This document shows, piece by piece, positions 23,957-35,464 of a stretch of DNA of 64,000 nt. The DNA is from Sternotherus odoratus (lineage: Eukaryota; Chordata; Testudines; Kinosternidae). Each line of letters starts with the position of its first letter. Position 1 is the stretch's first letter. A model generated the notes under the pieces. The model worked only from the letters and a program-made list of their open reading frames with translations, did no database searches and was not told where the DNA came from. The translations under genes were made by a program, and so were the position numbers. Where the stretch lies: positions 3,053,001 through 3,117,000 of the forward strand of contig JAVMKO010000006.1 in NCBI GenBank assembly GCA_032164245.1, read 5' to 3'.

Positions 23957-25240
23957 CTTTTGGTTTATGTCATTCTTCACCAGGTCGATCCAATGCATCC
24001 TTGGCCTTCCTCTGTTTCTAGTTCCTTGCACTCTGCTATATGCCACCATTTATGTCACACTTTCTGGGTCCATTCCTGAAATATCTAAACCACTGCAATC
24101 ATCTTTCTTGAAACTTCTGTAAGTGATTTTATTTTTCTTTCCCAAGCTGTTTATTCTCTGCAGTCTCAAAACTCTCAGTATTCCCCTCAGTCAGTTCACG
24201 TGTGTCGTCAGTATCTTATATTTGCCAGCTTTCCTCCTACTCCAGCATTATGAACTGCAGAGCAATAGTGGCACAGCAGTTTTCTCATTTACACTGATTT
24301 TTGTTTTTATTGAAATACCTTTAGATTTGCAGTTTTATAATTTTCCAAATGCCATGGCAACTATTTCAAGTCTTCTTTTTATGTCATCTTCACAATTCCC
24401 ACTCTTTAATGCCAGTTCTCCAAGGTACACATTTTTTTCCATTTGTTCTAGTTCTTTGACTTTGATCTTTACCTCTTCTCCTTGTCTTCCAGTAGCCATA
24501 GTTTGTCTTCTCCATGCTCATCTCCAATCCAAATTCAATCTCATTGCTGCCAACACTAACTTATGATCTCAGCTGACAACTGCAAATGATTTGCACAACG
24601 ACACGCTTGATTTCTATCCGTGATTCACAAGTTCACAGTCTGTCATGTTCTGTCATGTTCCTTGTTTGTCCATCAGGTGATATCCAAGTCCACTTTCTCT
24701 GCCGCTTTTTCTTTTCTTTTCTGAAATAGTGTGTTTGGTATCAACAAGTTGTTACTTAGGCAGACACTTAGTATCCTTTTTCCTTTTCCTCACCAAGTCT
24801 GAATCTGCCTGTTGTTTCAGCCCTGGTTTTCTAGTCCGAATCTACTTTTACATTAATGTCCTCCATCGCCTCCAACATGTCTTGTCTTGAAACTTCTGGT
24901 ATTGCTTTCTGTAGATCGTTATAACATTAGTCAATTTGTTCCTGGGGTACTGCTGAAGTCAGCACATACATAGGCACTATTGTGACTGAATCTTGCCTTT
25001 AACATATAAGGAGATAAAGCCTGCCCTGCCTGCAGCTTTAGAACCAATGTGACACCATCCTGGTACCCACCATCCCCTTCCCAATGCCACTATATTCACT
25101 GTGGTAGACTTTTGCACATAATCCCCTGTTCTGCATGTCATGTCGGTTCTGTTTGCATACTTTTCACCCCTCCTGGGTTTCTGAGTGGTGAACCTGGCCC
25201 TCGTTTGCCCTGGTGATGACCAAGCTTTCATGCTTTTGAT
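23957..25240 (-). mobile_element. Decayed RTE-like LINE with internal deletion
   Basis: Minus-strand translation in shifting frames gives a remnant of an AP-type endonuclease (TIVPMYVLTSAVPQEQID, RQDMLEAMEDINVKV, NNLLIPNTLFQKRK) at about 24980-24660. After that comes an RT-thumb segment (NVYLGELALKSGNCEDDIKR) at about 24450-24330, and finally RNRGRPRMHWIDLVKND at about 24040-23970. The RT palm with its catalytic aspartates is missing, implying an internal deletion near 24600. The motif order fits RTE-clade LINEs, but the clade is a judgement from short motifs. It is heavily decayed and non-functional. Confidence 0.65.
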
Positions 25241-25283
25241 TCTCTTTCCATTCTTCATAGGATTTCTATGATTCGATAACGCC

Positions 25284-25350
25284 AAACGGTGAAATCCTGG
25301 CCCCACTGAAATCATCAGCAAAACTCCTTTGGGGCCAGAATTTCACCCCA
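25284..25350. repeat. Short palindromic ancient repeat
   Basis: GGTGAAATCCTGGCCCCACT and TTGGGGCCAGAATTTCACCC form inverted arms around a short centre with GCAAAACTCC. This matches a widespread amniote palindromic repeat. Partial relatives lie at 29770-29832 and 54645-54697. Confidence 0.7.
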
Positions 25351-25544
25351 AATGTGTAGGATGTGGTTTAAACATGTCTAGATTTCCTCTGACACGGGGA
25401 CACCTATTGGCATTGCACTTTGGTCTTACACCCTCCTTCCTAAACATCTTGTATGCATGGAGGAGGAGCCTGTGGCAGGAAGGTGGCCAGAGTCAAAGCA
25501 GGGCGAGTTTGAAAAGACCTGTTAGACCATCCCATCCATCTCCC

Positions 25545-25828
25545 TTGGATCTAGACTATTCTCAGTGGTAGCAGATGACAGAACAAGAAGTAATGGTCTC
25601 AAGTTGCAGTGGGGAAGGTCTAGGGTGGATATTAGGAAAAACTATTTCATTGGGAGGGTGTTGAAGCACTGGAATGGGTTCCCTAGGGAGGTGGTAGAAT
25701 GTCCTTCCTTAGAGGTTTTTAAGGTCAGGCGTGATAAAGCCCTGGCTGGGATGATTTAGTTGGGATTGGTTCTGCTTTGAGCAGGGGGTTGGACTAGATA
25801 CCTCCTGATACTCTATGATTCTATGATT
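25545..25828 (+). mobile_element. CR1 LINE 3' fragment
   Basis: The short open frame 25565-25759 reads [17 protein letters not shown] and [19 protein letters not shown], the C-terminal end of CR1 ORF2. It is followed by the 3' UTR (GAGCAGGGGGTTGGACTAGA) and terminal CTCTATGATTCTATGATT. It is 5'-truncated. Confidence 0.93.
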
Positions 25829-26779
25829 CCCTGCAAGAGGGGACTGGTCCCTACTGTGCGCAGTCTGGATCCAGTCGAGTGTGAAAAGCCTTGTGCATTG
25901 TGAATGTTCTTGGCACCCTTTGGAGTCCATTCCACAGTGCTGGGGTGGGTGAGTCAGCAAGTCATTTTTGACATGGCTCACAAAACAATCTCCCTCAAAT
26001 AGGCAGGAGAGTACGTTCATGCCTGGATCCTTCATGAGGTCTCTCCTATCCCCCGAACACATCCGTCTCTCTGCCTATGCTGTACTTAAAAAAAAAAAGA
26101 CAGGTGCTAGACGAGAGTGAAATAAGATGAAAGAGAAAAATTAAACCATTTATGAAACTTTCATCAAAGGGCTGTTTATCATGCTGAACGGAACGCTGCC
26201 TTTTCTTGACACAAACTTCATTCATAAAACACATTTCCCGTATTTTTCAAGATTATTTCTGTAGGAGTTTGTCAGCAGCTCAGAGATTCACAAGCTGATG
26301 ATCTGCTTTTTTTGTGTGATTATCAGATTAACAAAAATGGGTGTTTATGGGCCTCCAATCATCCTGAGGTTTTGTGCATGTAATTAAAGATTGACTGAGA
26401 ACGGTAATAAATAGGAATATCAGTCTGATTTCATCCCTGTTCAGAACCGGAAACTTTCCCCAAACATCACACAGGCTCTAAAATATTTTTGAAAAGTGAA
26501 TAAAATGCCTGAGGTCAAATAATTTCAGCCCAAGCCTTTGCAATGATTATGGAAGCTGAAGGTGACTGTTGACATCATTAAACTGAGTCTAGATTTGATT
26601 AATGTCATGAGAACTGGGAGCCACTTCCTGTCGCTTCACATGATTTGAAGGGAGAGTTACCTTTTCATTTTTTTCAGACTAGGTAATTTTATTTACTTGT
26701 AGGGAGTCAAGAGGCACATTTTTCACATCTGTGTATATTTAACTTTACCTTTTGAAATATCAGATGGGCTTAACATTCA
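25829..26779. other. No recognised gene
   Basis: Nothing assignable. A run of A residues lies near 26090. Confidence 0.5.
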
Positions 26780-27060
26780 TGCTCGAGACAGTTATTGGAG
26801 TTCTTTTCTGTAACCCCTCTGAAATAGGCCATCCTGATTACCACTAAAAAGTTTTCTCCTGCTTATAATAGCTCATCTTAATTAATTAGCCTCTTAGAGT
26901 TGGTATGGCAACTTCCACCTTTTCATGTTCTCTGTATATATATGTAATCTCCCTATTGTTCCATTTTATGCATCTGATGAAGTGGGCTGTAGCCCACAAA
27001 AACTTCTGCCCAAATAAATTTGTTAGTCTCTAAGGTGCCACAAAGACTCCTGTTCTTCCT
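26780..27060 (+). mobile_element. Penelope-like element terminal fragment
   Basis: The sequence GGCCATCCTGATTACCAC, CTCCTGCTTATAATAGCTC, TTAGAGTTGGTATGGCAAC and the closing GTTAGTCTCTAAGGTGCCAC is the reverse complement of the end of the 22 kb PLE and homologous to the 56.5-56.8 kb fragment. No coding part remains. Confidence 0.85.
26974..27012 (+). ncRNA. Hammerhead-like motif, core mutated
   Basis: The core CTGATGA (26974-26980) is followed by an extra A and a perfect stem GTGGGCTGTAGCCCAC. The expected GAAA reads AAAA at 26998-27001, so this copy has lost the invariant G12 and is probably inactive. Confidence 0.45.
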
Positions 27061-30000
27061 TGGATTTTGTATTTTTCATTAAGTGCCTCAGGAGCAATCA
27101 ACAAGGTTCCAATCATCAGCTTGTAATGATGGTACGAATGGAAAATGTCCAATTTGTAATGATTGTATGAACGAAAAATGTTAAGGGAGGGTAGGTTGTT
27201 AGTGCATCTATTTAGAAAAAATTAAAGTGCAGTTCTTATCTTTGTTAAACTGGCCCCTTGCTCTGCTCCCTTTATGTATCCAGAGAGAGATCCACTGAGG
27301 TCAGTGGCTAAAATATCTCCCAGCTCTGCAGGATTGAGCCCTACACTCTCATCCTTCTGATGCATCATCAACATTATGCCCAAGGTGATGTCTGAGCACT
27401 GATCTTCTCCTGCGTACCAAAGGGATCAACAGCCTACACTGTGGAGTAGTCTCCCTGCCCTGGACCCGGGGAATGTCCCATATCAATTTATGCCCTTTCT
27501 GGCCTGCCAGAACAGTCTGTGACGGGGCTGTGAAGAAGGGAATGTGGCCCCAAATGTTTCTTAATAAGAGGGTGTGTATGGTGTGCTGCTCATGTGCTCT
27601 TTGCTTGTTTTGAACGTTGCTCTAGATATTGTTGCTAGAGACCTGACAGATTTACCAACAACGAAAATGGTGTCATGGCGCAGACCGAGAAAACGGTAAG
27701 AAAACCTAGCTGGGAGAGCAGGCTGCCTCCTCCTTGTGGGTGTTAACACTTGTGATCTATTATATTTCTACCCAGGCATTTTGGTATCTCATCAGCCCTT
27801 ATGGAGGTTCATTCAATTAAACCTGTACCTGCATTTTGCCATCCAACAGTTGCTTAGAAGGATACGCATTAGACATAAAAGTGATCTATTTACAGGCAAC
27901 TCATGTCAGTGGTGATCAGGCTCATAGTGAATGAAGGCAAGAACAGGCTGTCATGTGAAGATTCAGTTTTCAAGGTGTTTGAACAGTGCAGTGAAACTTC
28001 AAAGGGAATGACATTGTTTCTGTACACTTTTGAAAAGATGGAGACACTTTCATTAGACAAATGCATACAATTCCAAAAAGGGCTAGATAGTCTTATCCCT
28101 AGTGTCTTCCTACTGCTTCTACAGAATGGATAGTTCTGGCACACGAACAACCAAGACGCTGCTTCTTAAAGAAGAAAGGATAAAGTAAGATAAGGAACTT
28201 GAAAGCCTATGGCATTACAGTATATCCAGAGAGAAACAAGAAATGACTAGGAAGGATCAGGGCTTTACTGTTACAATCTGCTGCAGTTTTCGGAAAGCGG
28301 GGAGACGACACATTTAGCACCTTGACAACGAGCCTGGGCAATTTCCTAGTTAATGCAAGTGAAATGTCCAACAAAAGACAGAGGCTTTAATAGACAGGCT
28401 TGTTGCTTGATATTTTCAGATCTCAGCATGAGATCAGCAGAAAAATGTGGTTTATTATAAAACGTATAAAAGAAAGTTTGATGTCACCTTAAGAAAACTT
28501 TGTAAAATACTTTGCGGCTCTTCAAAGAATTGCTGGAAGTTCAATAGAAGTTTAGAGATGAGACAAGCTCTCATTAGGAATTGACCTCGGAGGGGGGTGA
28601 GAGAGGGAGGTTTTTTGGTCACTTTTTTGGGCTTCTTTGATTAGTACAAAACCTTCAATGAATTAATCTCCATACATTTTGCTTAAAATGCAGAAAGGAA
28701 GTTAATATAATTACTAATCAAAAGCCCTCTAGAAGGTCACTGGAAGTAGAGGTGGAAGGGTCTTTTTCTGTTACTCAGGAATGGGGTTTTGAATTCTTCA
28801 AAGACCTGGGAAGCTGGTTTGTGTCCGAGTGGAACGGGGAGTACCGCCACTCCAGGGCCAGCGAGGGAAATTTCCAGGGACAGCAATAGCTCATTCCAGG
28901 ATGATCTGGTTAAAGAAATAACTAGGACAGGGGACCTGGTTACTCAGGGATAAATGGTCTCAGGGAGGCAGTTTGGGGAAGGAACCTACACCACTATCTG
29001 TGTTTGGGGCTGAACTCACACAGGCAGGTGTGGGTTTGTGGGCTCATGCCGGGTTTTTTTGGGTGCGTCCACTAGCTCCCCTCTCACCAGAGTGAGAGTA
29101 GGACAGGCTGGGAATTGCAGTCACCCACACAGGTAGGAATGATCTGGCAAAGCCGACTGGGAAGGGGGGCTAGTTATATAAAGAATTCCCACCCCCCCAG
29201 AATGGAGGGAGACTTGGAGGGGTTCAGAAATCTTTACAAGAGGAAAAGGTCAGTCACGTGTTGGTTTTTGGGGTACGTTTGTGTTCTGACGGGACAGCCT
29301 GTGGTGCAGACCCTACTGGGGAGAGGCTGCAACTGTGGAAGGAGGAGGAAACCCCCTGGCAGGGGAAGTCTTTAGGAAAAGAATACTGCAGACTTGTCTC
29401 ATTGTCTCCTGTGGCACGCAGCAGCGAGGCTCAGTGACGTATTGCATGAGGTGCCCACAAACAAGCACTGAATTATGGGAGCCCTTCCCTCATTTGCACA
29501 TCCACATCCTTCAAAGATACGCCCTGGGCAGGGTTAGGACCACTTGGCATCCCACAGCAGCTTTGGGACCTGGCCTGAGTCCAGCGTATTGCCAGCCGGG
29601 TGCATTTGGAACAGCTCTCTCAGCTGGGAGCTTAAACTGAGCTGTGGCACTTTGAGGTGGCTGTGAGACAACTTGCATTGTGAACAGATGAACTTTCCCC
29701 AAACTGTACCTTTCGTTCATCTGTGCCTTTCAGTCTCGGGTGTAAAGTACCAAACTTCAGTATGGGGTCTAATTCAGCCCCCACTGAAATGAATGGGAGT
29801 TTTGCCTTTCAGGATTAGAACCAGGGTGAGTTGGAACCTGACTGGAATAATGAATTAACTGGATGTGGACCCAATAGTTTGGGAAAACGTGGTGGTTTTG
29901 CCTGAATAAAGACGTCTGTATTGGATCCAGTGCTTGGTAATATTTCCCAAATTCTCCCAAAGATTTGGAGCATATCGCTATGATTCCAAAGTGGTGTTTT

Positions 30001-30950
30001 AATATTTAATCTTAACATATATCAAGAGGAAAATAGTTTGCTCTGTATTTCCAGTAGGGAAATCTTGCAGAAGAAGGAAATTAGCTAATTTCACATACTG
30101 TGTTTTCTACAAACATTTGACTTCTGCAGGAGATGTAAAACTGCCAGTCATGTGACTTTACCATTTCTAAGGGCAGCTGCTCCAGGTGGCCAGACCCCTC
30201 TGGGAATTATTAATCGGAGAGTTGTGCCTAACCACAATGCAGCATGTCTGTGCCATGTGTCTCGTTTGGCGTTGGCACCAATGGAGGTACAGCGCTGCTT
30301 GTAATGCAAGATTATGAGCTGATTTTGACAGCACGGTGGGATGAGTCTGATATCATGGCCAGAGAAAAGATGGTTGCCAGTAGAGTAGCGTACGCTAGGG
30401 ACAAAAAGCAGTCTGTGCTGGGTCATCATTTCTTCATGAAAGCGATTGTCGGTCAGTGTCGGCTGTTGATGGAGCTGAAGATTTGTAGCTAATAGAGCAG
30501 TTTTCAAAGGATACATTGAAACCAAAAGCTGGGAAAAAAGCCCCTTGAAGAAAAAATGTCTTTAAAAATCACTTTCTGGCTTTTCATCACATTAGACAAC
30601 ATTGACTAAAATGAAAATGTTCACTTTGGTCAAAAATTCATTTTCCATACAAAAAAAAATCCTCCCCAGCTCATTCATGAATGCTTATCAGTCCTCTTTT
30701 CCCAGCTGTACCAAGCTGACTTGAGAGGGGCAAGTGACAATAAAGACAAACTGCTTTGATCAGAATTGAAAGAGACGGTAGCCGAGACAGGAAGCTCGTG
30801 GCAAGGGAAGCAGACAATAAAATAAACCTGTGATGATTCAGTTTCTGGTTTCAAAATGTGCTAGCAACTAGCATGATAAAACAACAGCCTCCACGTTTTG
30901 CAGGTGTTGATGTCAATCCAGGCCCCATTATCAAGACCTGCTTTTTTATT
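27061..30950. other. No recognised gene; one small old repeat
   Basis: I recognise no exon. A fragment of the palindromic amniote repeat lies at about 29770-29832 (TCTAATTCAGCCCCCACTG, GGGAGTTTTGCCTTTCAGG). An AT-rich stretch at 30520-30680 ending near CCCCAGCTCATTC may be a diverged relative of the repeats at 40.7 and 47.1 kb. Confidence 0.45.
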
Positions 30951-30958
30951 ATCTAGAC

Positions 30959-31684
30959 CAGTGGTTCCCAAACTTTAACACCCTGTGAACCCCTTTCACT
31001 AAAATGTCAAGTCTTGCTAACCCCCTCATAAAAATGAATATTTCCAGGGATTTTATTTCCTTTACCTGAGTATAAATTATAAAAGCAGTGATCTTGGAAA
31101 TATAAAATTTATTTGTATGACATGCTTCTTGCACAATCTTTATTAGTTATTATTTATCATTACAGTATTTTTATTACATTATGAAAACGGCACCCCTCTT
31201 CCAAGATCTCAGTTTTGTAGCTGTATCACTTTGAATAAGCTTGTTTCGTCAAGGCTCCTATTTTTCATCAAAGAGTATCAGATGTGAAACAGCAGGAATG
31301 TATTTAAGAACCCAACTCAAAGAGTTCCTCCTACACAAGCATTCAGGTCTTGAGCAGTCCAAGCAAACAACACATGTTAGAACAAAGCTTAAACTTGTTC
31401 TTCATAATCATTTTAAAAACAATACTAGCTGTCTATTTAATTTTAAAAACAGCAAAAAAATATCCACCTCCATTTCCATTTTGTATAAGGAGTCTTGAAG
31501 TTTAAATCTCCTCAGTGTGATAGAGATGCTTGCTTTGATCTGCTTAACTCTTGGAAGTCCAGGGGCTCCGAACTGCTGGCCGCATGATGCTTGGGAGTGC
31601 TACGGACAGCTCTGTCCGCCATTAGGGATTTTTTTCCCCGAGAACCCCCTGCAACATTCACGAACCCCAGTTTGGGAACCACTG
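30959..31684. mobile_element. Non-autonomous hAT element with exact 8-bp TSD
   Basis: The terminal inverted repeats are CAGTGGTTCCCAAACTTT and CCAGTTTGGGAACCACTG. The 8-bp sequence ATCTAGAC flanks the element exactly on both sides (30951-30958 and 31685-31692), which is the hAT-type target duplication. The 726-bp interior is AT-rich and non-coding. The right flank continues as CR1 sequence from the duplicated site. Its termini differ from those of the 18.97 kb element at one base, so the two are relatives with unrelated interiors. Confidence 0.92.
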
Positions 31685-32256
31685 ATCTAGACCATCCCTG
31701 ACAGGTGTTTGTCCAACTGCTCTTAAAAGTCCCCAATGATGGAGATTCCACAACCTCCCTGGGCAATTTATTCCAGTGCTTAGCCACTCTGACAGGAATT
31801 TTTTTCTAATGTCCAATCTAAACTGCCTTTGTGGCAATTTAAACCCATTGCTTCTTGTTCTATCCTCAGTGGTTAATGAGAACAATTTTTCTCCCTCCTG
31901 CTTGTAACAACCATTTATGTACTTGAAAACAGTTGTCATGTCCCCTCACAGTCTTCACTTCTCCAGACTAAACAAATCCAGTTTTTTCAATCTTTCCTCA
32001 TAGGTCATGTTTTCTAGATGATTAATAATTTTTGTTGCTCTTCTCTGTACTTTCTTCAATTTGTCCACATCTTTTGTGAAATGTGGTGCCCAAAACTGGA
32101 TACAATACTCCAGTTGAGGCCTAATCAGAGTGGAGTAGAACGGAAAAATTGCTACTTGTATCTTGCTTACAAAACTCCTGCGAATACATCCTAGAATGAG
32201 GTTTGCTTTTTTTGCATTAAAGCATTACACTGGTGACCCATATTTAGCTTATGATT

Positions 32257-32280
32257 CATAAGAACATAAGAACATAAGAA
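32257..32280 (-). repeat. CR1 3' terminal octamer repeat
   Basis: Three tandem copies of CATAAGAA on the plus strand, i.e. TTCTTATG on the element strand. CR1 elements end in short tandem octamers that are thought to help the RT engage its template. Confidence 0.95.
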
Positions 32281-32462
32281 CGGCCATACTGGGTCAGACC
32301 AAAGGTCCATCTAGCCCAGCATCCTGTCTACCGACAGTGGCCAATGCCAGGTGCCCCGGAGTGAGTGAACCTAACAGGTATGATCGAGCGATCTCTCTCC
32401 TGCCATCCATCACCCCCCTCTGACAGACAGAGGCTAGGGACACCATTCATTACCCATCCCGG

Positions 32463-35429
32463 CTAATAGCCATTTATGGACTTAGCCTCCATGAATTTAT
32501 CCAGCTCTCTTTTAAACCCTGTTATAGTCCTAGCCTTCACAGCCTCCTCAGGTAAGGAGTTCCACAGGTTGACTGTGCGCTGTGTGAAGAAGAACTTCCT
32601 TTTATTTGTTTTAAACCTGCTGCACGCCAATTTCATTGAATGGCCCCTAGTTCTTCTATTTTGGGAACAAGTAAATAACTTTTCCTTATTCACTTCCTCT
32701 ACTCCACTCATAATTTTATATACCTCTATCATATCCCCCCGTAGTCTCCTCTTTTCCAAGCTAAAAAGTCCTAGCCTCCTTAATCTCTCTTCATATGGGA
32801 CCCGTTCCAAACCCCTAATCATTTTAGTTGCCCTTCTCTGAACCTTTTCTAGTGCCAGTATATCCTTTTTGAGATGAGGAGACCACATTTGTACGCAGTA
32901 TTCAAGATGTGGGCGCACCATGGATTTGTATAAGGGCAATAAGATATTCTCCGACTTATTCTCTATCCCTTTTTTAATGATTCCTAACATCCTGTTTGCT
33001 TTTTTGACTGCCGCTGCACACTGCGTGGATGCCTTCAGAGAACTATCCACAATGACTCCCAGGTCTTTTTCCTGATTGGTTGTAGCTAAATTAGCCCCCA
33101 TCATATTGTATGTATAGTTGGGGTTATTTTTTCCAATGTGCATTACTTTACATTTATCCACATTAAATTTCATTTGCCATTTTGTTGCCCAATCACTTAG
33201 TTTAGTGAGATCTTTTTGAAGTTCTTCACAGTCTGCTTTGGTCCTTACTACTTTGAGCAGTTTAGTATCATCTGCAAACTTTGCCACATCACTGTTTACC
33301 CCTTCCTCCAAATCATTTATAAATAAGTTGAATAGGATCGGCCCCAGGACTGACCCTTGGGGAACACCACTAGTTACCCCTCTCCATTCTGAAAAAGTTC
33401 CATTTATCCCTACCCTTTGTTCCCTGTCTTTTAACCAGTTTTCAATCCATGAGAGGATCTTCCCTCTTATCCCATGGCAGCTTAATTTACGTAAGAGCCT
33501 TTGGTGAGGGACCTTGTCAAAGGCTTTCTGGAAATCTAAGTACACTATGTCCACCGGATCCCCCTTGTCCACATGTTTGCTGACCCCTTCAAAGAACTCT
33601 AATAGATTAGTAAGACACGATTTCCCTTTGCAGAAACCATGTTGACTTTTGCCCAACAATTTATGCTCTTCTATGTGTCTGACAATTTTATTCTTTACTA
33701 TTGTTTCAACTAATTTTCCCGGTACGGACGTTAGACTGACTGGTCTGTAATTGCCAGGATCACCTCTAGAGCCCTTTTTAAATATTGGCGTTACATTAGC
33801 TATCTTCCAGTCACTGGGTACAGTAGCCGATTTAAAGGATAGGTTACAAACCCTCGTTAATAGTGCCGCAATTTCACATTTGAGTTCTTTCAGAACTCTT
33901 GGGTGAATGCCATCTGGTCCCGGTGACTTGTTACAGTTAAGTTTATCAATGAGTTCCAGAACCTCCTCTACTGATACTTCAATTTGTGACAATACCTCAG
34001 ATTCGTCACCTACAAAAGACAGCTCAGGTTTAGGAATCTCCCTAACGTCCTCAGCCGTGAAGACTGAAGCAAAGAATTCATTTAGTTTCTCTGCAATGAC
34101 TCTGTCATCTTTAAGTGCTCCTTTTGTATCTCTGTCATCCAGGGGCCCCACTGGTTGTTTAGCAGGCTTCCTGCTTCTGACATATTTAAAAAACATTTTG
34201 TTATTACCTTTTGAGTTTTTGGCTAGCTGCTCTTCAAACTCCATTTTAGCTTTTCTTATTACATTCTTACACTTTATTTGGCAGTGCTTATGCTCCTTTC
34301 TATTTACCTCACTAGGATTAGACTTCAACTTTTTAAAAGATGCCTTTTTCTCTCTCACTGCTTCTTTTACTTGGCTGTTAAGCCACGGTGACTCTTTTTT
34401 AGTTTTCTGGCGTTGTTTTTTAATTTGGGGTATACATTTGAGTTGGGCCTTTATTATGGTATCTTTGAAGAGAATCCATGCAGCTTGCAGGGATTTCACT
34501 TTAGTCACTTTACCTTTTAATTTCCGTTTAACTAACCCCCTCATTCTTTCATAGTTCCCCTTTTTGAAATTAAATGCCCCAGTGTTGGGCTTCTGAGGTG
34601 TTATTCCCACCATAGGAATGTTAAATGTTATTATATTATGGTCACTATTTCCCAGCGGTCCTTTTATAGTTACCTCTTGAACCAGATCCTGCGCTCCACT
34701 CAGGACTAAATCCAGAGTTGCCTCTCCCCTTGTGGGTTCCTGTACCAGCTGCTCCAAGAAGCAGTCATTTAAAGTATCAAGAAATTTCATCTCTGCATTT
34801 CGTCCCGAGGTGACATGTATCCAGTCAATGTTGGGATAATTGAAGTCTCCCACTATTATTGGGTTCTTTATTTTGACAGCCTCTCTAATCTCCCTTAGCA
34901 TTTCGTCATCCCTATCACTGTCCTGATCAGGTGGTCGATAATAGAGCCCTATTGTTATGTTCTTATTAGAGCATGAAATTACTATCCATAGTGATTCTAT
35001 GGAACATGTGGATTCATTTAAGATTTTTACTTCATTTGATTCTACACTATCTTTTACATAAAGTGCCACTCCCCCGCCCCCACGACCTATTCTGTCCTTC
35101 CGATATATTTTATACCCTGGAATGATTGTGTCCCATTGATTGTCCTCGGTCCACCATGTTTCTGTGATACCTATTATGTCAATATCCTCCTCTAACACGA
35201 GGCACTCTAGTTCACCCATCTTATTATTTAGACTTCTGGCATTTGTGTACAAGCACTTTAAAAACTGGTCACTGTTTATCTGTCTGCTCTTCCCTGGTGT
35301 GTCAGATTCTTTATGTGAAAATTTCTCATCTGATCTGGCCCCTCCTTTATCCTTTTCCATCCTTTCCTGTCTAGAACCTAGAGAATCTTTGACAGACCCT
35401 CCTGTAAGAGAAGTCTCTATCCGATCCAC
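32463..35429 (-). CDS. CR1 ORF2 protein: AP endonuclease and reverse transcriptase
   Basis: A 988-residue uninterrupted frame. The N-terminal endonuclease shows ITET (E90), GDFN at 194-197 (D195, N197) and SDH at 262-264, all residues expected for an APE-type nuclease that nicks the target. The linker, residues 280-480, is rich in Lys. The RT core runs from about 500: SPGPDGIHP, IFKKGSRGDPGNYRPVSL, YLDFQKAFD with D632, GVPQGSVLGP (688-697) and FADD with D720 and D721. The C-terminal region follows the standard CR1 layout and ends at the natural stop. All visible catalytic residues are present, so the protein could be functional. Translation starts 35 nt after the ORF1 stop, implying reinitiation or internal initiation. 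A start upstream of the chosen ATG is not available in frame without passing a stop. Confidence 0.95.
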   Translation of the reverse strand: MDRIETSLTGGSVKDSLGSRQERMEKDKGGARSDEKFSHKESDTPGKSRQINSDQFLKCLYTNARSLNNKMGELECLVLEEDIDIIGITETWWTEDNQWDTIIPGYKIYRKDRIGRGGGGVALYVKDSVESNEVKILNESTCSIESLWIVISCSNKNITIGLYYRPPDQDSDRDDEMLREIREAVKIKNPIIVGDFNYPNIDWIHVTSGRNAEMKFLDTLNDCFLEQLVQEPTRGEATLDLVLSGAQDLVQEVTIKGPLGNSDHNIITFNIPMVGITPQKPNTGAFNFKKGNYERMRGLVKRKLKGKVTKVKSLQAAWILFKDTIIKAQLKCIPQIKKQRQKTKKESPWLNSQVKEAVREKKASFKKLKSNPSEVNRKEHKHCQIKCKNVIRKAKMEFEEQLAKNSKGNNKMFFKYVRSRKPAKQPVGPLDDRDTKGALKDDRVIAEKLNEFFASVFTAEDVREIPKPELSFVGDESEVLSQIEVSVEEVLELIDKLNCNKSPGPDGIHPRVLKELKCEIAALLTRVCNLSFKSATVPSDWKIANVTPIFKKGSRGDPGNYRPVSLTSVPGKLVETIVKNKIVRHIEEHKLLGKSQHGFCKGKSCLTNLLEFFEGVSKHVDKGDPVDIVYLDFQKAFDKVPHQRLLRKLSCHGIRGKILSWIENWLKDREQRVGINGTFSEWRGVTSGVPQGSVLGPILFNLFINDLEEGVNSDVAKFADDTKLLKVVRTKADCEELQKDLTKLSDWATKWQMKFNVDKCKVMHIGKNNPNYTYNMMGANLATTNQEKDLGVIVDSSLKASTQCAAAVKKANRMLGIIKKGIENKSENILLPLYKSMVRPHLEYCVQMWSPHLKKDILALEKVQRRATKMIRGLERVPYEERLRRLGLFSLEKRRLRGDMIEVYKIMSGVEEVNKEKLFTCSQNRRTRGHSMKLACSRFKTNKRKFFFTQRTVNLWNSLPEEAVKARTITGFKRELDKFMEAKSINGY

Positions 35430-35464
35430 GTGCTCCTCTGCAGCAATCGGCTTTCCCCCATCTC

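Noticed and set aside
24123..24566. 147-codon hydrophobic frame on the plus strand
   Set aside because: Antisense of the decayed RTE-like LINE thumb region. Hydrophobicity comes from T-rich complement.
33907..34554. 215-codon frame on the plus strand
   Set aside because: Antisense shadow of intact CR1 ORF2. Serine- and leucine-rich composition results from the complementary coding strand.
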